From positions 3,095,979-3,159,978 of the forward strand of contig NZ_CP024768.1 of assembly GCF_011395035.1 (NCBI RefSeq): a stretch of DNA of 64,000 nt. The letters run 5' to 3'. The translations under genes and the position numbers were made by a program. Below the pieces are notes generated by a model. The model saw nothing but the letters and a program-made list of their open reading frames with translations. It ran no database searches and was not told the origin of the DNA. Positions 45,163 to 53,218 of the stretch are shown piece after piece. Origin of the DNA: Pantoea cypripedii. Lineage in GTDB: Bacteria > Pseudomonadota > Gammaproteobacteria > Enterobacterales > Enterobacteriaceae. Within the stretch, counting starts at the first letter, position 1. Every line of letters begins with the position of its first letter.

Positions 45163-45795
45163 ATGGACCTGCAAACTCTGACAATTATGATCGTTGATGA
45201 CCACCCGCTGATGCGTCGTGGCATTCGCCAGCTGCTGGCTCTGGAACCAAAGTTACAGGTGGTTGCCGAGGCCAATAACGGCACCGAGGCGCTGGCAGAA
45301 GCCCGCCGCCTCGCACCTGACGTCATTCTGCTCGATCTCAATATGAAAGGGATGTCGGGGCTGGATACGCTGAAAGCACTGCGTAATGAGGAGATCTCGG
45401 CACGCATCCTGGTGCTCACCGTTTCAGACGCCCGCAATGATATCTACGCCATGGTTGATGCCGGTGCCGACGGTTACTTACTGAAAGACAGCGAACCCGA
45501 GCAGCTGCTACAGCAAATTTTGCGTGGCGCACAAGGTGAGAATGTATTCAGCGAAGTAGTGGTTGAATATCTGGCTAACCGGCCCCACAGCTCTAACCCA
45601 TTCCGCCTGTTAACCGAACGCGAACTTGATGTGTTGCAGGAAGTGGCGCGCGGATTGTCAAATAAAGAGATCGCCTCCACCCTGCATATCTCGGAAGAGA
45701 CAGTGAAGGTGCATATCCGTAATATGCTGCGCAAGCTGGACGTGCGCTCACGCGTCGCTGCCACGGTACTCTGGCTGGAAAGCCGCAATGTCTAG
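45163..45795 (+). CDS. narP: Nitrate/nitrite response regulator NarP
   Basis: A 210-residue LuxR/NarL-type regulator. Receiver: MIVDDHPLMRRGIRQLL with phosphorylated D58 in ILLDLNMKGMSGLDTL and lysine in YLLKDSEPE. DNA-binding domain: LTERELDVLQEVARGLSNKEIASTL ... EETVKVHIRNMLRKLDVRSRVAAT. Closer to NarP than NarL in its length and in the receiver. In E. coli narP is not next to narQ; here they form a pair 31 bases apart and are probably co-transcribed. Confidence 0.93.
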   Translation: MDLQTLTIMIVDDHPLMRRGIRQLLALEPKLQVVAEANNGTEALAEARRLAPDVILLDLNMKGMSGLDTLKALRNEEISARILVLTVSDARNDIYAMVDAGADGYLLKDSEPEQLLQQILRGAQGENVFSEVVVEYLANRPHSSNPFRLLTERELDVLQEVARGLSNKEIASTLHISEETVKVHIRNMLRKLDVRSRVAATVLWLESRNV

Positions 45796-45825
45796 CACAT
45801 CACAAAAATCCGTCGGGAGATTTAC

Positions 45826-45843
45826 ACTTTCTCCATAATTTCT
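45826..45843 (+). promoter_or_regulatory. Candidate BaeR box upstream of acrD
   Basis: ACTTTCTCCATAATTTCT contains an exact 13-base match (TTTCTCCATAATT) to the core of the BaeR box consensus TTTTTCTCCATDATTGGC as I recall it; 13 of 18 positions agree overall. It lies about 150 bases before the acrD ATG. In E. coli and Salmonella BaeR activates acrD. Confidence 0.6.
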
Positions 45844-45918
45844 CCACGATTCTCTAATTTGCGCCGCGTAGAGTAAGCTGCGGCAGGAGATGTCCCAGGA
45901 TAGCGCTTCCACTCCGCC

Positions 45919-45945
45919 AGCGTGAACCCGAGCCGGGTTCACGCT
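45919..45945. promoter_or_regulatory. Perfect 12-base hairpin in the acrD leader
   Basis: AGCGTGAACCCG-AGC-CGGGTTCACGCT. It lies 46 bases before the acrD ATG and is not followed by a T run, so it is either a weak narP terminator, a regulator site, or a structured leader of acrD mRNA. Confidence 0.55.
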
Positions 45946-45991
45946 TCTGATAATAAAAGTAAAAAATACGCAGCTGAGGAGTGTCGGTTCC

Positions 45992-48900
45992 ATGTCGAAT
46001 TTTTTTATCGACCGCCCCATTTTTGCCTGGGTTCTGGCGATTTTACTTTGCTTATGCGGCACACTGGCGATCATCTCGCTGCCGGTTGAGCAATATCCCG
46101 ATCTCGCGCCGCCTAACGTGCGCATCACCGCCAACTATCCCGGTGCCTCCGCAGAAACGCTGGAAAACACCGTCACCCAGGTTATCGAGCAGAACATGAC
46201 CGGCATCGATCACCTGATGTACATGTCCTCGAACAGCAGCAACATCGGTCAGGCGCAAATCACCCTCACCTTTACCGCCGGTACTGACCCCGACGAAGCG
46301 CGTCAGCAGGTGCAAAACCAGCTGCAATCTGCCCTGCGTAAACTGCCTGCGGCGGTACAATCGCAGGGGGTAACCGTCAATAAAACCGGCGACAGCAACA
46401 TCCTGATGATTGCCTTTGTTTCTACCGACGGAAGTATGGACAAACAGGATATTTCAGATTATGTCGCCAGTAACATTCAGGATCCGCTCAGTCGTATTGA
46501 TGGTGTTGGCGAGGTAGATGCCTATGGTTCGCAATATTCGATGCGTATCTGGCTCGATCCGAACAAGCTGATTGCCTATGCGCTGACCACCGATGATGTG
46601 GTGAGTGCCATTGAATCGCAGAACAACCAGGTGGCGGTCGGCCAGGTCGGGGGATTGCCATCCGTGGCGAAGCAGGCGCTTAACGCCACGGTCAATGCTC
46701 AGTCGATGCTGCAAACCCCGGAACAATTCAAAGCCATTACTCTGAAAACCAATCCCGATGGTTCGGTGGTCACGCTGGGCGATGTGGCCGATGTCGCCCT
46801 GGGGGCGGAAAAATATGATTATCTCAGCCGTTACAACGGCCAGCCCGCTTCCGGCCTCGGTATCAAACTGGCATCGGGTGCGAATGAGATGAACACCGAT
46901 AAGCTGGTACGCGCCCGCGTTGCCGAGCTGTCGCAGTATTTCCCGCACGGTCTGGAGGCGAAAGTCGCCTACGAAACCACGCCGTTCGTCAAAGCCTCGA
47001 TCACCGACGTGGTGAAAACCCTGCTGGAAGCCATCCTTCTGGTGTTCCTGGTGATGTATCTGTTCCTGCAAAACTTCCGCGCCACGCTGATCCCGACCAT
47101 TGCGGTGCCGGTAGTCTTGCTGGGTACCTTCGCGGTGCTCTACGCCTGTGGCTACAGCATCAATACCCTCACCATGTTCGCGACGGTGCTGGCCATCGGG
47201 TTGCTGGTGGATGATGCCATCGTGGTGGTGGAAAACGTCGAACGCATCATGAGCGAGGAAGGGTTATCGCCACGGGCGGCGACGCGTAAATCGATGGGGC
47301 AGATTCAGGGGGCGCTGGTCGGCATTGCGCTGGTGCTCTCGGCGGTGTTTGTGCCGATGGCCTTTTTCGGCGGCACCGTCGGCGCGATTTACCGCCAGTT
47401 CTCCATTACTATCGTCTCGGCGATGGTGCTGTCGGTGCTGGTGGCGCTGATCCTCACCCCGGCGCTGTGCTCGACCCTGCTTAAGCCACTGGCGCAGGGC
47501 CAGCATCATGGTCGCCGCGGCTTTTTTGGCTGGTTTAACCGCCACTTCAACAGCAATGCCGAACGCTATGAACGCGGCGTGGCGCGCATTCTGGTGAAAA
47601 GCGGCCGCTGGATGTTGATCTATCTGGTGATCATTGGCCTGATGGCCTTTCTGTTTATCCGCCTGCCCACCTCGTTTCTGCCACAGGAAGACCGTGGCGT
47701 GTTCCTGACCCAGGTACAATTACCGCCGGGCGCCACCCTGGAGCAAACCTCCAACGTGGTGGCGAAGGTGGAAAATTATTATATGACCGCCGAGAAAGAT
47801 AACGTGCTGTCCGTGTTCTCCACCATCGGTGCCGGCCCCGGCGGTAACGGCCAGAACGTGGCGCGTCTGTTTATTCGTCTCAAGGATTGGGAGGAACGTC
47901 CGGGTGCCGATCGCACCTCTTTTGCCATCATCGATCGTGCCACCAAAGCCTTCCACAAGATCAGAGAAGCCAGGGTAATCGCCAGCAGCCCACCGGCGAT
48001 TACCGGCCTCGGTAGCTCCTCGGGCTTCGATTTAGAATTGCAGGATCACGGCGGTATCGGGCACACAGCGCTGATGGCGATGCGCGATAAGTTGCTGGAG
48101 CTGGCAGCCAGCAACCCGGCATTGTCGCGGGTACGTCACAACGGCCTTGATGACAGCCCGCAGTTGCAGATTGATGTCGACCAGCGTAAAGCTCAGGCAC
48201 TGGGCGTGTCGGTAGATACCATCAACGATACCCTGACCACCGCCTGGGGTTCGACCTATGTCAATGATTTTATTGACCGCGGTCGCGTCAAAAAGGTTTA
48301 CGTCCAGGCGGCCCCGGAATTCCGCATGCTGCCGGATGACATCAATAAATGGTATGTCCGCAACAGCAGCGGCACCATGGTGCCCTTCTCTGCCTTCGCC
48401 ACCAGCCGCTGGGAAGTGGGTTCACCACGCCTGGAGCGTTATAACGGCTATTCGTCACTGGAGATTGTGGGTGAAGCCGCAAACGGCGTCAGTAGCGGCA
48501 CAGCAATGGACGTGATGGAGAAACTGGTCAGTCAGCTGCCACTGGGCGTGGGCTTCCAGTGGACCGGTGCGTCTTATCAGGAACGTCTCTCCGGTTCTCA
48601 GGCTCCCGCGTTGTATGCCATTTCGCTGCTGGTGGTGTTCCTGTGTCTGGCGGCGCTGTATGAAAGCTGGTCGATTCCGTTCTCGGTGATGCTGGTGGTG
48701 CCACTGGGCGTGGTGGGTGCGTTGATCGCCACCTGGCTGCGCGGGCTGGAAAACGATGTTTATTTCCAGGTCGGGCTGCTGACAGTGATTGGTTTGTCGG
48801 CGAAAAACGCCATTCTGATTGTGGAATTCGCTAACGAGATCAACAGTAAAGGACGTGAATTGATCGAAGCCACGCTGGAGGCCTCACGCCAGCGCCTGCG

Positions 48901-49108
48901 CCCGATCCTGATGACCTCACTGGCGTTTATCTTTGGTGTGTTGCCGATGGCGATAAGCCAGGGTGCCGGTTCCGGCAGCCAGCACGCGGTAGGCACTGGC
49001 GTAATGGGCGGCATGATCTCCGCAACCGTGCTGGCGATCTTCTTTGTGCCGTTGTTCTTTGTGCTGGTGCGTCGCCGCTTCCCCCTGAAAGAAAAGCCGC
49101 ATGACTAA
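45992..49108 (+). CDS. acrD: RND multidrug efflux pump AcrD
   Basis: Inner-membrane proton-driven pump of the AcrB/AcrD family, working with AcrA and TolC; AcrD typically exports aminoglycosides and other polar drugs. The 1038-residue protein starts SNFFIDRPIFAWVLAI and has 12 membrane helices with two large periplasmic loops (about 40-335 and 560-870). The proton-relay aspartates sit in helix 4 (GLLVDDAIVVVENVERI). Long identities to E. coli AcrD and the position after narQ support the name. It is preceded by a candidate BaeR box and a leader hairpin. Confidence 0.95.
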   Translation: MSNFFIDRPIFAWVLAILLCLCGTLAIISLPVEQYPDLAPPNVRITANYPGASAETLENTVTQVIEQNMTGIDHLMYMSSNSSNIGQAQITLTFTAGTDPDEARQQVQNQLQSALRKLPAAVQSQGVTVNKTGDSNILMIAFVSTDGSMDKQDISDYVASNIQDPLSRIDGVGEVDAYGSQYSMRIWLDPNKLIAYALTTDDVVSAIESQNNQVAVGQVGGLPSVAKQALNATVNAQSMLQTPEQFKAITLKTNPDGSVVTLGDVADVALGAEKYDYLSRYNGQPASGLGIKLASGANEMNTDKLVRARVAELSQYFPHGLEAKVAYETTPFVKASITDVVKTLLEAILLVFLVMYLFLQNFRATLIPTIAVPVVLLGTFAVLYACGYSINTLTMFATVLAIGLLVDDAIVVVENVERIMSEEGLSPRAATRKSMGQIQGALVGIALVLSAVFVPMAFFGGTVGAIYRQFSITIVSAMVLSVLVALILTPALCSTLLKPLAQGQHHGRRGFFGWFNRHFNSNAERYERGVARILVKSGRWMLIYLVIIGLMAFLFIRLPTSFLPQEDRGVFLTQVQLPPGATLEQTSNVVAKVENYYMTAEKDNVLSVFSTIGAGPGGNGQNVARLFIRLKDWEERPGADRTSFAIIDRATKAFHKIREARVIASSPPAITGLGSSSGFDLELQDHGGIGHTALMAMRDKLLELAASNPALSRVRHNGLDDSPQLQIDVDQRKAQALGVSVDTINDTLTTAWGSTYVNDFIDRGRVKKVYVQAAPEFRMLPDDINKWYVRNSSGTMVPFSAFATSRWEVGSPRLERYNGYSSLEIVGEAANGVSSGTAMDVMEKLVSQLPLGVGFQWTGASYQERLSGSQAPALYAISLLVVFLCLAALYESWSIPFSVMLVVPLGVVGALIATWLRGLENDVYFQVGLLTVIGLSAKNAILIVEFANEINSKGRELIEATLEASRQRLRPILMTSLAFIFGVLPMAISQGAGSGSQHAVGTGVMGGMISATVLAIFFVPLFFVLVRRRFPLKEKPHD

Positions 49109-49127
49109 CCCGTTTTGAGAAGTGCAC

Positions 49128-49165
49128 GGCGGTAGCTCCATGTTTCCCGAATGGGAGCTATCGCC
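49128..49165. terminator. acrD 3' hairpin
   Basis: GGCGGTAGCTCC and GGGAGCTATCGCC form a stem of about 12 pairs with one wobble. It lies 20 bases after the acrD stop and before the convergent 210-residue gene. No long T run. Confidence 0.6.
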
Positions 49166-49208
49166 AGAAACGCCAGAGGTGCTGATTGAACTCATCACCC
49201 GACAAGAA

Positions 49209-49841
49209 TTAATAGTGCATCCCTGACGGTAATAAAGAGGTGCCTTCACCCACCTCACTATCGTTCACCTGGGGTGGAAGGGGCAGCTTAATATCATGAT
49301 TTTTATCAATATAATCATATCGTAATAACGCAAGCGCCTGACATCTGTTTTCAATGGCATTCTGCTTAATGTGTATATCGCGAGATAAGTAATCAAGACA
49401 AGGCGTTAATAGTGCACTCGAGATAGCGAGGCTGCCTGCAACAATATTAGTCAGCGAGGAGAGTTCATTCTCTTTGGCGACGGCTGACGTTACCCAGGTC
49501 GCTCCGGAAGCAATTAATATCGTATGATTAAGGATGGGTAAAAATTCTGACGTTATGACTTTCGCATAGGTGTCAGATTTTGTTATCTCTTTGAAATTAT
49601 TTAAATCTCGTAAAATTGCAGCTGCACGCAACTCACCAACTGACATATTATTCACAACTTGCCGTATTTTTATCTCCTTGTTTTGATCTGCCAGAGCCGT
49701 GTCTTCTATTTTTTTATTAAAACTTCTCATCTCATCAGAAGAGTTGAATATAAACTGCAAGTGACTCGCCTTATCCGTTTGCGTCTGCGCAGTTACAACA
49801 CCGGTACTTATCGCAAAATAAATGCCCTTGTTTGTGATCAT
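49209..49841 (-). CDS. Orphan 210-residue protein with two hydrophobic segments
   Basis: I do not recognise this protein. It is AT-rich compared with the genes on both sides. Residues 1-60 are polar with Gln/Thr/Lys (GVVTAQTQTDKASHLQF); two hydrophobic stretches follow at about 101-122 (LPILNHTILIASGATWVTSAVA) and 130-149 (LTNIVAGSLAISSALLTPCL), which could span a membrane as a hairpin. The tail is short and polar with PLPPQVNDSEVGEGTS. AGGGA ten bases before the ATG is a reasonable ribosome site. It lies between acrD and ypfM, where E. coli has no gene, so it looks acquired. Membrane protein, effector or toxin-like protein are all open. Confidence 0.75.
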   Translation of the reverse strand: MITNKGIYFAISTGVVTAQTQTDKASHLQFIFNSSDEMRSFNKKIEDTALADQNKEIKIRQVVNNMSVGELRAAAILRDLNNFKEITKSDTYAKVITSEFLPILNHTILIASGATWVTSAVAKENELSSLTNIVAGSLAISSALLTPCLDYLSRDIHIKQNAIENRCQALALLRYDYIDKNHDIKLPLPPQVNDSEVGEGTSLLPSGMHY

Positions 49842-49875
49842 GGCAACATTTCCCTGTTATGTTCATGATACTAAA

Positions 49876-49905
49876 AATCCGGAATCAGAAACCTGATTCC
49901 GGATT
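49876..49905 (-). terminator. Strong leftward terminator downstream of ypfM
   Basis: A perfect 13-base stem (AATCCGGAATCAG / CTGATTCCGGATT) with a four-base loop; on the minus strand it ends in GGATTTTTAG. It is about 120 bases downstream of the ypfM stop and just upstream of the 210-residue gene, so it insulates the two. Confidence 0.85.
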
Positions 49906-50027
49906 GTCTGTGACAGCCAGCTTCCTGCAGAGACTCTTGCAGGATCGGCATCAGCCGCTAGCTGCTTTGTGTTGTATGGTAAGAATTACAGCAAGTTGGG
50001 GATTTGCCCTGCTTTTCTTTTCGCGGA

Positions 50028-50087
50028 TTACTTACGTAACATTGCGTCAATAAATTCTTTCCAGTTCCCCAGTTCAGTGTCAACCAT
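50028..50087 (-). CDS. ypfM: YpfM microprotein (19 residues)
   Basis: The sequence MVDTELGNWKEFIDAMLRK is almost the same as the E. coli small protein YpfM (MIERELGNWKDFIEAMLRK), and it stands in the same place, between acrD and yffB. A ribosome site (AGAGAGGG) lies just before the ATG. The peptide is amphipathic and helical in character. A dedicated terminator lies downstream, so the gene has its own short transcript of perhaps 200-300 bases. The E. coli protein is known to be expressed, but I know of no function. Confidence 0.88.
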   Translation of the reverse strand: MVDTELGNWKEFIDAMLRK

Positions 50088-50364
50088 AATACCCTCTCTT
50101 ATTGTGCCGCCGATTTTACGCCGTTTTTTTCTACAGGTGAATACGCTTCCACCTGTTATCTGTATCGGCAAAAGCAGTCAAAAGCTGTAATTTGCTCAAA
50201 TTGCGTACTGACGCACATTTCAGCAACCCCCTAACGTAGCGGGAGAAAATTCCTGGTGACAACGCGTAGCACATTTTCCTGGATAGGATAATTCTGATCA
50301 GGCTTATGGTGCGGCGGGCAATTATTCACGCGGCTAATGAAAGCGGTTACTGGTACTAAACTGC

Positions 50365-50422
50365 ACGCATTTATTGCGCATGATGTTGAAACAAAAAAAG
50401 CGCGATAAATCGCGCCGCTACA
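50365..50422. repeat. Palindromic repeat, locus 4
   Basis: A degraded inverted half, ACGCATTTATTGCGCA (50365-50380), and an intact copy AGCGCGATAAATCGCGCCGC (50399-50418) followed by TACA. Located just downstream of katG. Confidence 0.75.
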
Positions 50423-50429
50423 ATAATAA

Positions 50430-50455
50430 ACTTCCGGGAGAATTCTCCCGGAAGT
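50430..50455. terminator. katG terminator palindrome
   Basis: A fully symmetrical sequence from 50430 to 50455 (arms ACTTCCGGGAGAA / TTCTCCCGGAAGT). It lies about 13 bases after the katG stop codon on the minus strand and is followed there by TTATTATTG. Confidence 0.75.
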
Positions 50456-50467
50456 CCTGTTTATTGC

Positions 50468-52633
50468 TTAGAAACGGTCAAGATTCATCACTTTGGTCCA
50501 GGCCGCCACGAAGTCATGGACTAACTTCTCACGACCATCGCTGCTGGCGTAGACTTCCGCCAGCGCGCGCAGAATGGCGTTCGAACCGAACACCAGATCC
50601 GCACGGGTGGCGCTGAATTTAACCGCACCGCTGCTGCGATCGCGTCCTTCATACAGACCTTTCGCCTGATCAACCGATTTCCATTCATTGCCCATATCGA
50701 GCAGATTGACGAAGAAATCGTTGCTCAGCACACCCTTGCGGCTGGTAAACACACCGTGCTCGCTGCCATCGAAGTTGGCACCCAGTACGCGCATACCACC
50801 AACCAGCGCCGTCAGCTCTGGCGGGGTTAACGTCAGTTGCTGTGCTTTATCAATCAGCTGAGTTTCAGCTTCCTGAGTGGTGCCTGCACGCTGGTAGTTG
50901 CGGAAACCATCATAGCCCGGTTCCAGCAGCGCGAAGGCTTCAACATCAGTTTGTTCCTGCGTGGCATCCACGCGACCTGAGGTAAACGGCACTTTAACTG
51001 CCACATTGGCCGCCTGTGCTGCCTGTTCCACACCGACAACGCCCGCCAGCACAATCACATCCGCCAGTGAAGCTTTACCGGATGCCTGTTGTACAGCGAT
51101 CAACTTCGTCAATGCTGGCTGAATGCTGGCATTCACTTCCCAGCTGTTCTGTGGCGCTAACGCTACGCGAGCCCCATTGGCACCACCGCGTTTATCACCA
51201 CCACGGAAGGTTGAAGCCGAAGCCCAGGCAACCGCGACCAGCTCACCCACCGACAGACCCGTATCGGCAATCGCCGCTTTCAGGTTATCGATGTCAGCGG
51301 GCGTCGGGTTATGCGACGGCGTCGGCAGCGGGTCCTGCCAGATCAAGGCTTCTTTTGGCACTTCCGGGCCTAAATAACGTGCAATCGGCCCCATATCGCG
51401 GTGAGTCAGTTTGAACCAGGCGCGGGCGAAAGCTTCATTAAACGCCTGTGGATTATTCAGGAAACGACGCGAAATTTTCTCGAATTCAGGATCAAAACGC
51501 AGCGTCAGGTCGGTCACCAGCATGGTCGGCTTACGCTTTTTCGCCGGGTCAAACGGATCCGGGATAATCTCCGGTGCATCAACCGCTTCATACTGGATAG
51601 CGCCTGCCGGGCTATGGGTTTTGACCCACTCGTATTTGAACAGGTTCTCGAAGAAGTAGTTGCTCCACTGGGTCGGGGTTTGCGTCCATACTACTTCCAG
51701 ACCGGAAGTGATGGCATCCGCACCGACGCCGCTGTTGTAGCTGCTTTGCCAGCCGAAGCCCTGCGCTTCCAGTCCGGCGGCTTCCGGTTCTGCGCCCACA
51801 TGGCTGGCTGCACCGGCTCCGTGGGTTTTACCCAGCGTATGCCCACCGGCAATCAGCGCCACGGTTTCTTCATCGTCCATCCCCATATTACCGAAGGTGG
51901 CACGGATAGCCGGGGCCGCAGAGGCCGGATCGCCGCTGGCGTTCGGACCTTCCGGGTTAACGTAAATCAGGCCCATCTCCGTGGCGGAAAGCGGGTTTTT
52001 CGCCAGCGCTTCCGGATGACGATGGCTCAGCCAGGTTTTCTCATCACCCCAGTTCACATCCTGATCCGGTTCCCAGACATCCTCACGTCCGGCACCGAAA
52101 CCAAAGGTGCGGAAACCGGCGTTTTCCAGCGCCACGTTGCCCGCCAGGATATAAAGGTCGGCCCAGGAAATTTTCTGGCCATATTTTTGTTTCACCGGCC
52201 ACAGCAGGCGGCGCGCTTTATCCAGGCTGACGTTATCCGGCCAGGAGTTCAGAGGCGAAAAGCGCTGCTGACCGCGACCGGAGCCACCGCGACCATCGGT
52301 CATACGGTAGGTTCCTGCGCTATGCCACGCCATGCGAATAAACAGACCGGCGTAGTTACCCCAGTCGGCAGGCCACCAGGGTTGAGAGTCGGTGAGCAGT
52401 GCTTTCAGATCGGCTTTCAGGGCAAAGTAATCAAGCTGGCTAAAGGCTTCGCGATAGTTGAAGTTTTCACCGAGGGGATTCGAACGATTGGAATGCTGAT
52501 TCAGTAAATCGACACGCAACTGCTTAGGCCACCAGTCACGGTTGTTGGTTCCGCCACCCGCAGCAGGCAAATCGGCGCCCTGGTGGAAAGGGCATTTGGC
52601 TGCTGACGGGGTTGTTTCGTTGGAATTGCTCAT
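50468..52633 (-). CDS. katG: Catalase-peroxidase KatG
   Basis: Haem enzyme that breaks down hydrogen peroxide. The 721-residue protein has the usual tandem peroxidase domains. The distal motif is RMAWHSAGTYRM (Trp and His), the tyrosine and methionine of the Trp-Tyr-Met crosslink are in LIYVNPEGP and FGNMGMDDEE, and the proximal haem histidine is in LIAGGHTLGKTHGA. The N-terminus CPFHQGADLP is typical. Monocistronic, with a terminator after it and a possible OxyR-type site before it. Confidence 0.98.
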   Translation of the reverse strand: MSNSNETTPSAAKCPFHQGADLPAAGGGTNNRDWWPKQLRVDLLNQHSNRSNPLGENFNYREAFSQLDYFALKADLKALLTDSQPWWPADWGNYAGLFIRMAWHSAGTYRMTDGRGGSGRGQQRFSPLNSWPDNVSLDKARRLLWPVKQKYGQKISWADLYILAGNVALENAGFRTFGFGAGREDVWEPDQDVNWGDEKTWLSHRHPEALAKNPLSATEMGLIYVNPEGPNASGDPASAAPAIRATFGNMGMDDEETVALIAGGHTLGKTHGAGAASHVGAEPEAAGLEAQGFGWQSSYNSGVGADAITSGLEVVWTQTPTQWSNYFFENLFKYEWVKTHSPAGAIQYEAVDAPEIIPDPFDPAKKRKPTMLVTDLTLRFDPEFEKISRRFLNNPQAFNEAFARAWFKLTHRDMGPIARYLGPEVPKEALIWQDPLPTPSHNPTPADIDNLKAAIADTGLSVGELVAVAWASASTFRGGDKRGGANGARVALAPQNSWEVNASIQPALTKLIAVQQASGKASLADVIVLAGVVGVEQAAQAANVAVKVPFTSGRVDATQEQTDVEAFALLEPGYDGFRNYQRAGTTQEAETQLIDKAQQLTLTPPELTALVGGMRVLGANFDGSEHGVFTSRKGVLSNDFFVNLLDMGNEWKSVDQAKGLYEGRDRSSGAVKFSATRADLVFGSNAILRALAEVYASSDGREKLVHDFVAAWTKVMNLDRF

Positions 52634-52681
52634 GTTGCTCTCCGCTTTTTTAATTTGCGACCAGATTAAACACCTTAACTG

Positions 52682-52717
52682 ATAGGTAACACTTGTTTAT
52701 ATCAAACGATTTGATAG
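52682..52717 (-). promoter_or_regulatory. Candidate OxyR site and palindrome in the katG promoter
   Basis: The region holds ATAGGTAACACTTGT ... ATCAAACGATTTGATAG. With OxyR spacing (ATAG, CTAT, ATAG, CTAT) I count 12 of 20 conserved positions. Inside it ATCAAA-CGA-TTTGAT (52701-52715) is a perfect six-base-arm palindrome. It lies 50-85 bases upstream of the katG start. Confidence 0.45.
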
Positions 52718-52857
52718 TTATTATCTTTTTATGTTCTCGTGCCAGAGCTTAATTGCCCGGGGCGATGACAGAACGCTGTTATCCCCTCTGGCAACCTTGT
52801 TACAATCCCTGGCCGACCACGCAATTAATCTTCACGCTAAAAGAGTAGTCAAATACT

Positions 52858-53217
52858 ATGTTCCAGCTCTACGGCATTAAAAATTGTGACACCATTAAAA
52901 AAGCTCGCCGATATTTAGAGGCTTCTGGCATCGATTATCGTTTCCATGATTACCGCGTCGATGGCGTGGACGATGCCCTGTTGCAGTCGTTTATTGACCA
53001 GCTCGGCTATGAACCGTTGCTCAACACCCGTGGTACCACCTGGCGTAAACTGCCGGAAACGGAACGTGCCGCCGTGCAGGACGCCGACAGCGCCAAAGCC
53101 ATCATGCTGGCGCAGCCTGCTGTTATCAAACGCCCGGTGTTAGCCGCTGCCAATGGTGAGCTGCTGGTCGGCTTTAATGAATCCCTTTATCACGCGTTTA
53201 TCCAGGAGAAGTCATAA
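52858..53217 (+). CDS. yffB: ArsC/Spx-family protein YffB
   Basis: A 119-residue thioredoxin-fold protein of the ArsC-like family. The N-terminal motif YGIKNCDTIKKARRYLE keeps one cysteine where arsenate reductases have theirs; the middle has LLNTRGTTWRKL. True ArsC activity is doubtful in YffB; E. coli YffB has been described as glutathione-binding. It is directly followed by dapE (one base apart), and the dapE ribosome site lies inside its last codons. Confidence 0.92.
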   Translation: MFQLYGIKNCDTIKKARRYLEASGIDYRFHDYRVDGVDDALLQSFIDQLGYEPLLNTRGTTWRKLPETERAAVQDADSAKAIMLAQPAVIKRPVLAAANGELLVGFNESLYHAFIQEKS

Positions 53218-53218
53218 C

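Larger units (their letters stand above)
50088..50467. other. Intergenic region between ypfM and katG
   Basis: About 380 bases with no protein-coding gene that I can support. It should hold the ypfM promoter (reading leftward), then a copy of the dispersed palindrome (50365-50422) and the katG terminator (50430-50455). Nothing else stands out. Confidence 0.5.

Noticed and set aside
51401..52507. 368-codon rightward open frame opposite katG
   Set aside because: Shadow frame of katG with biased composition and no recognisable protein features.
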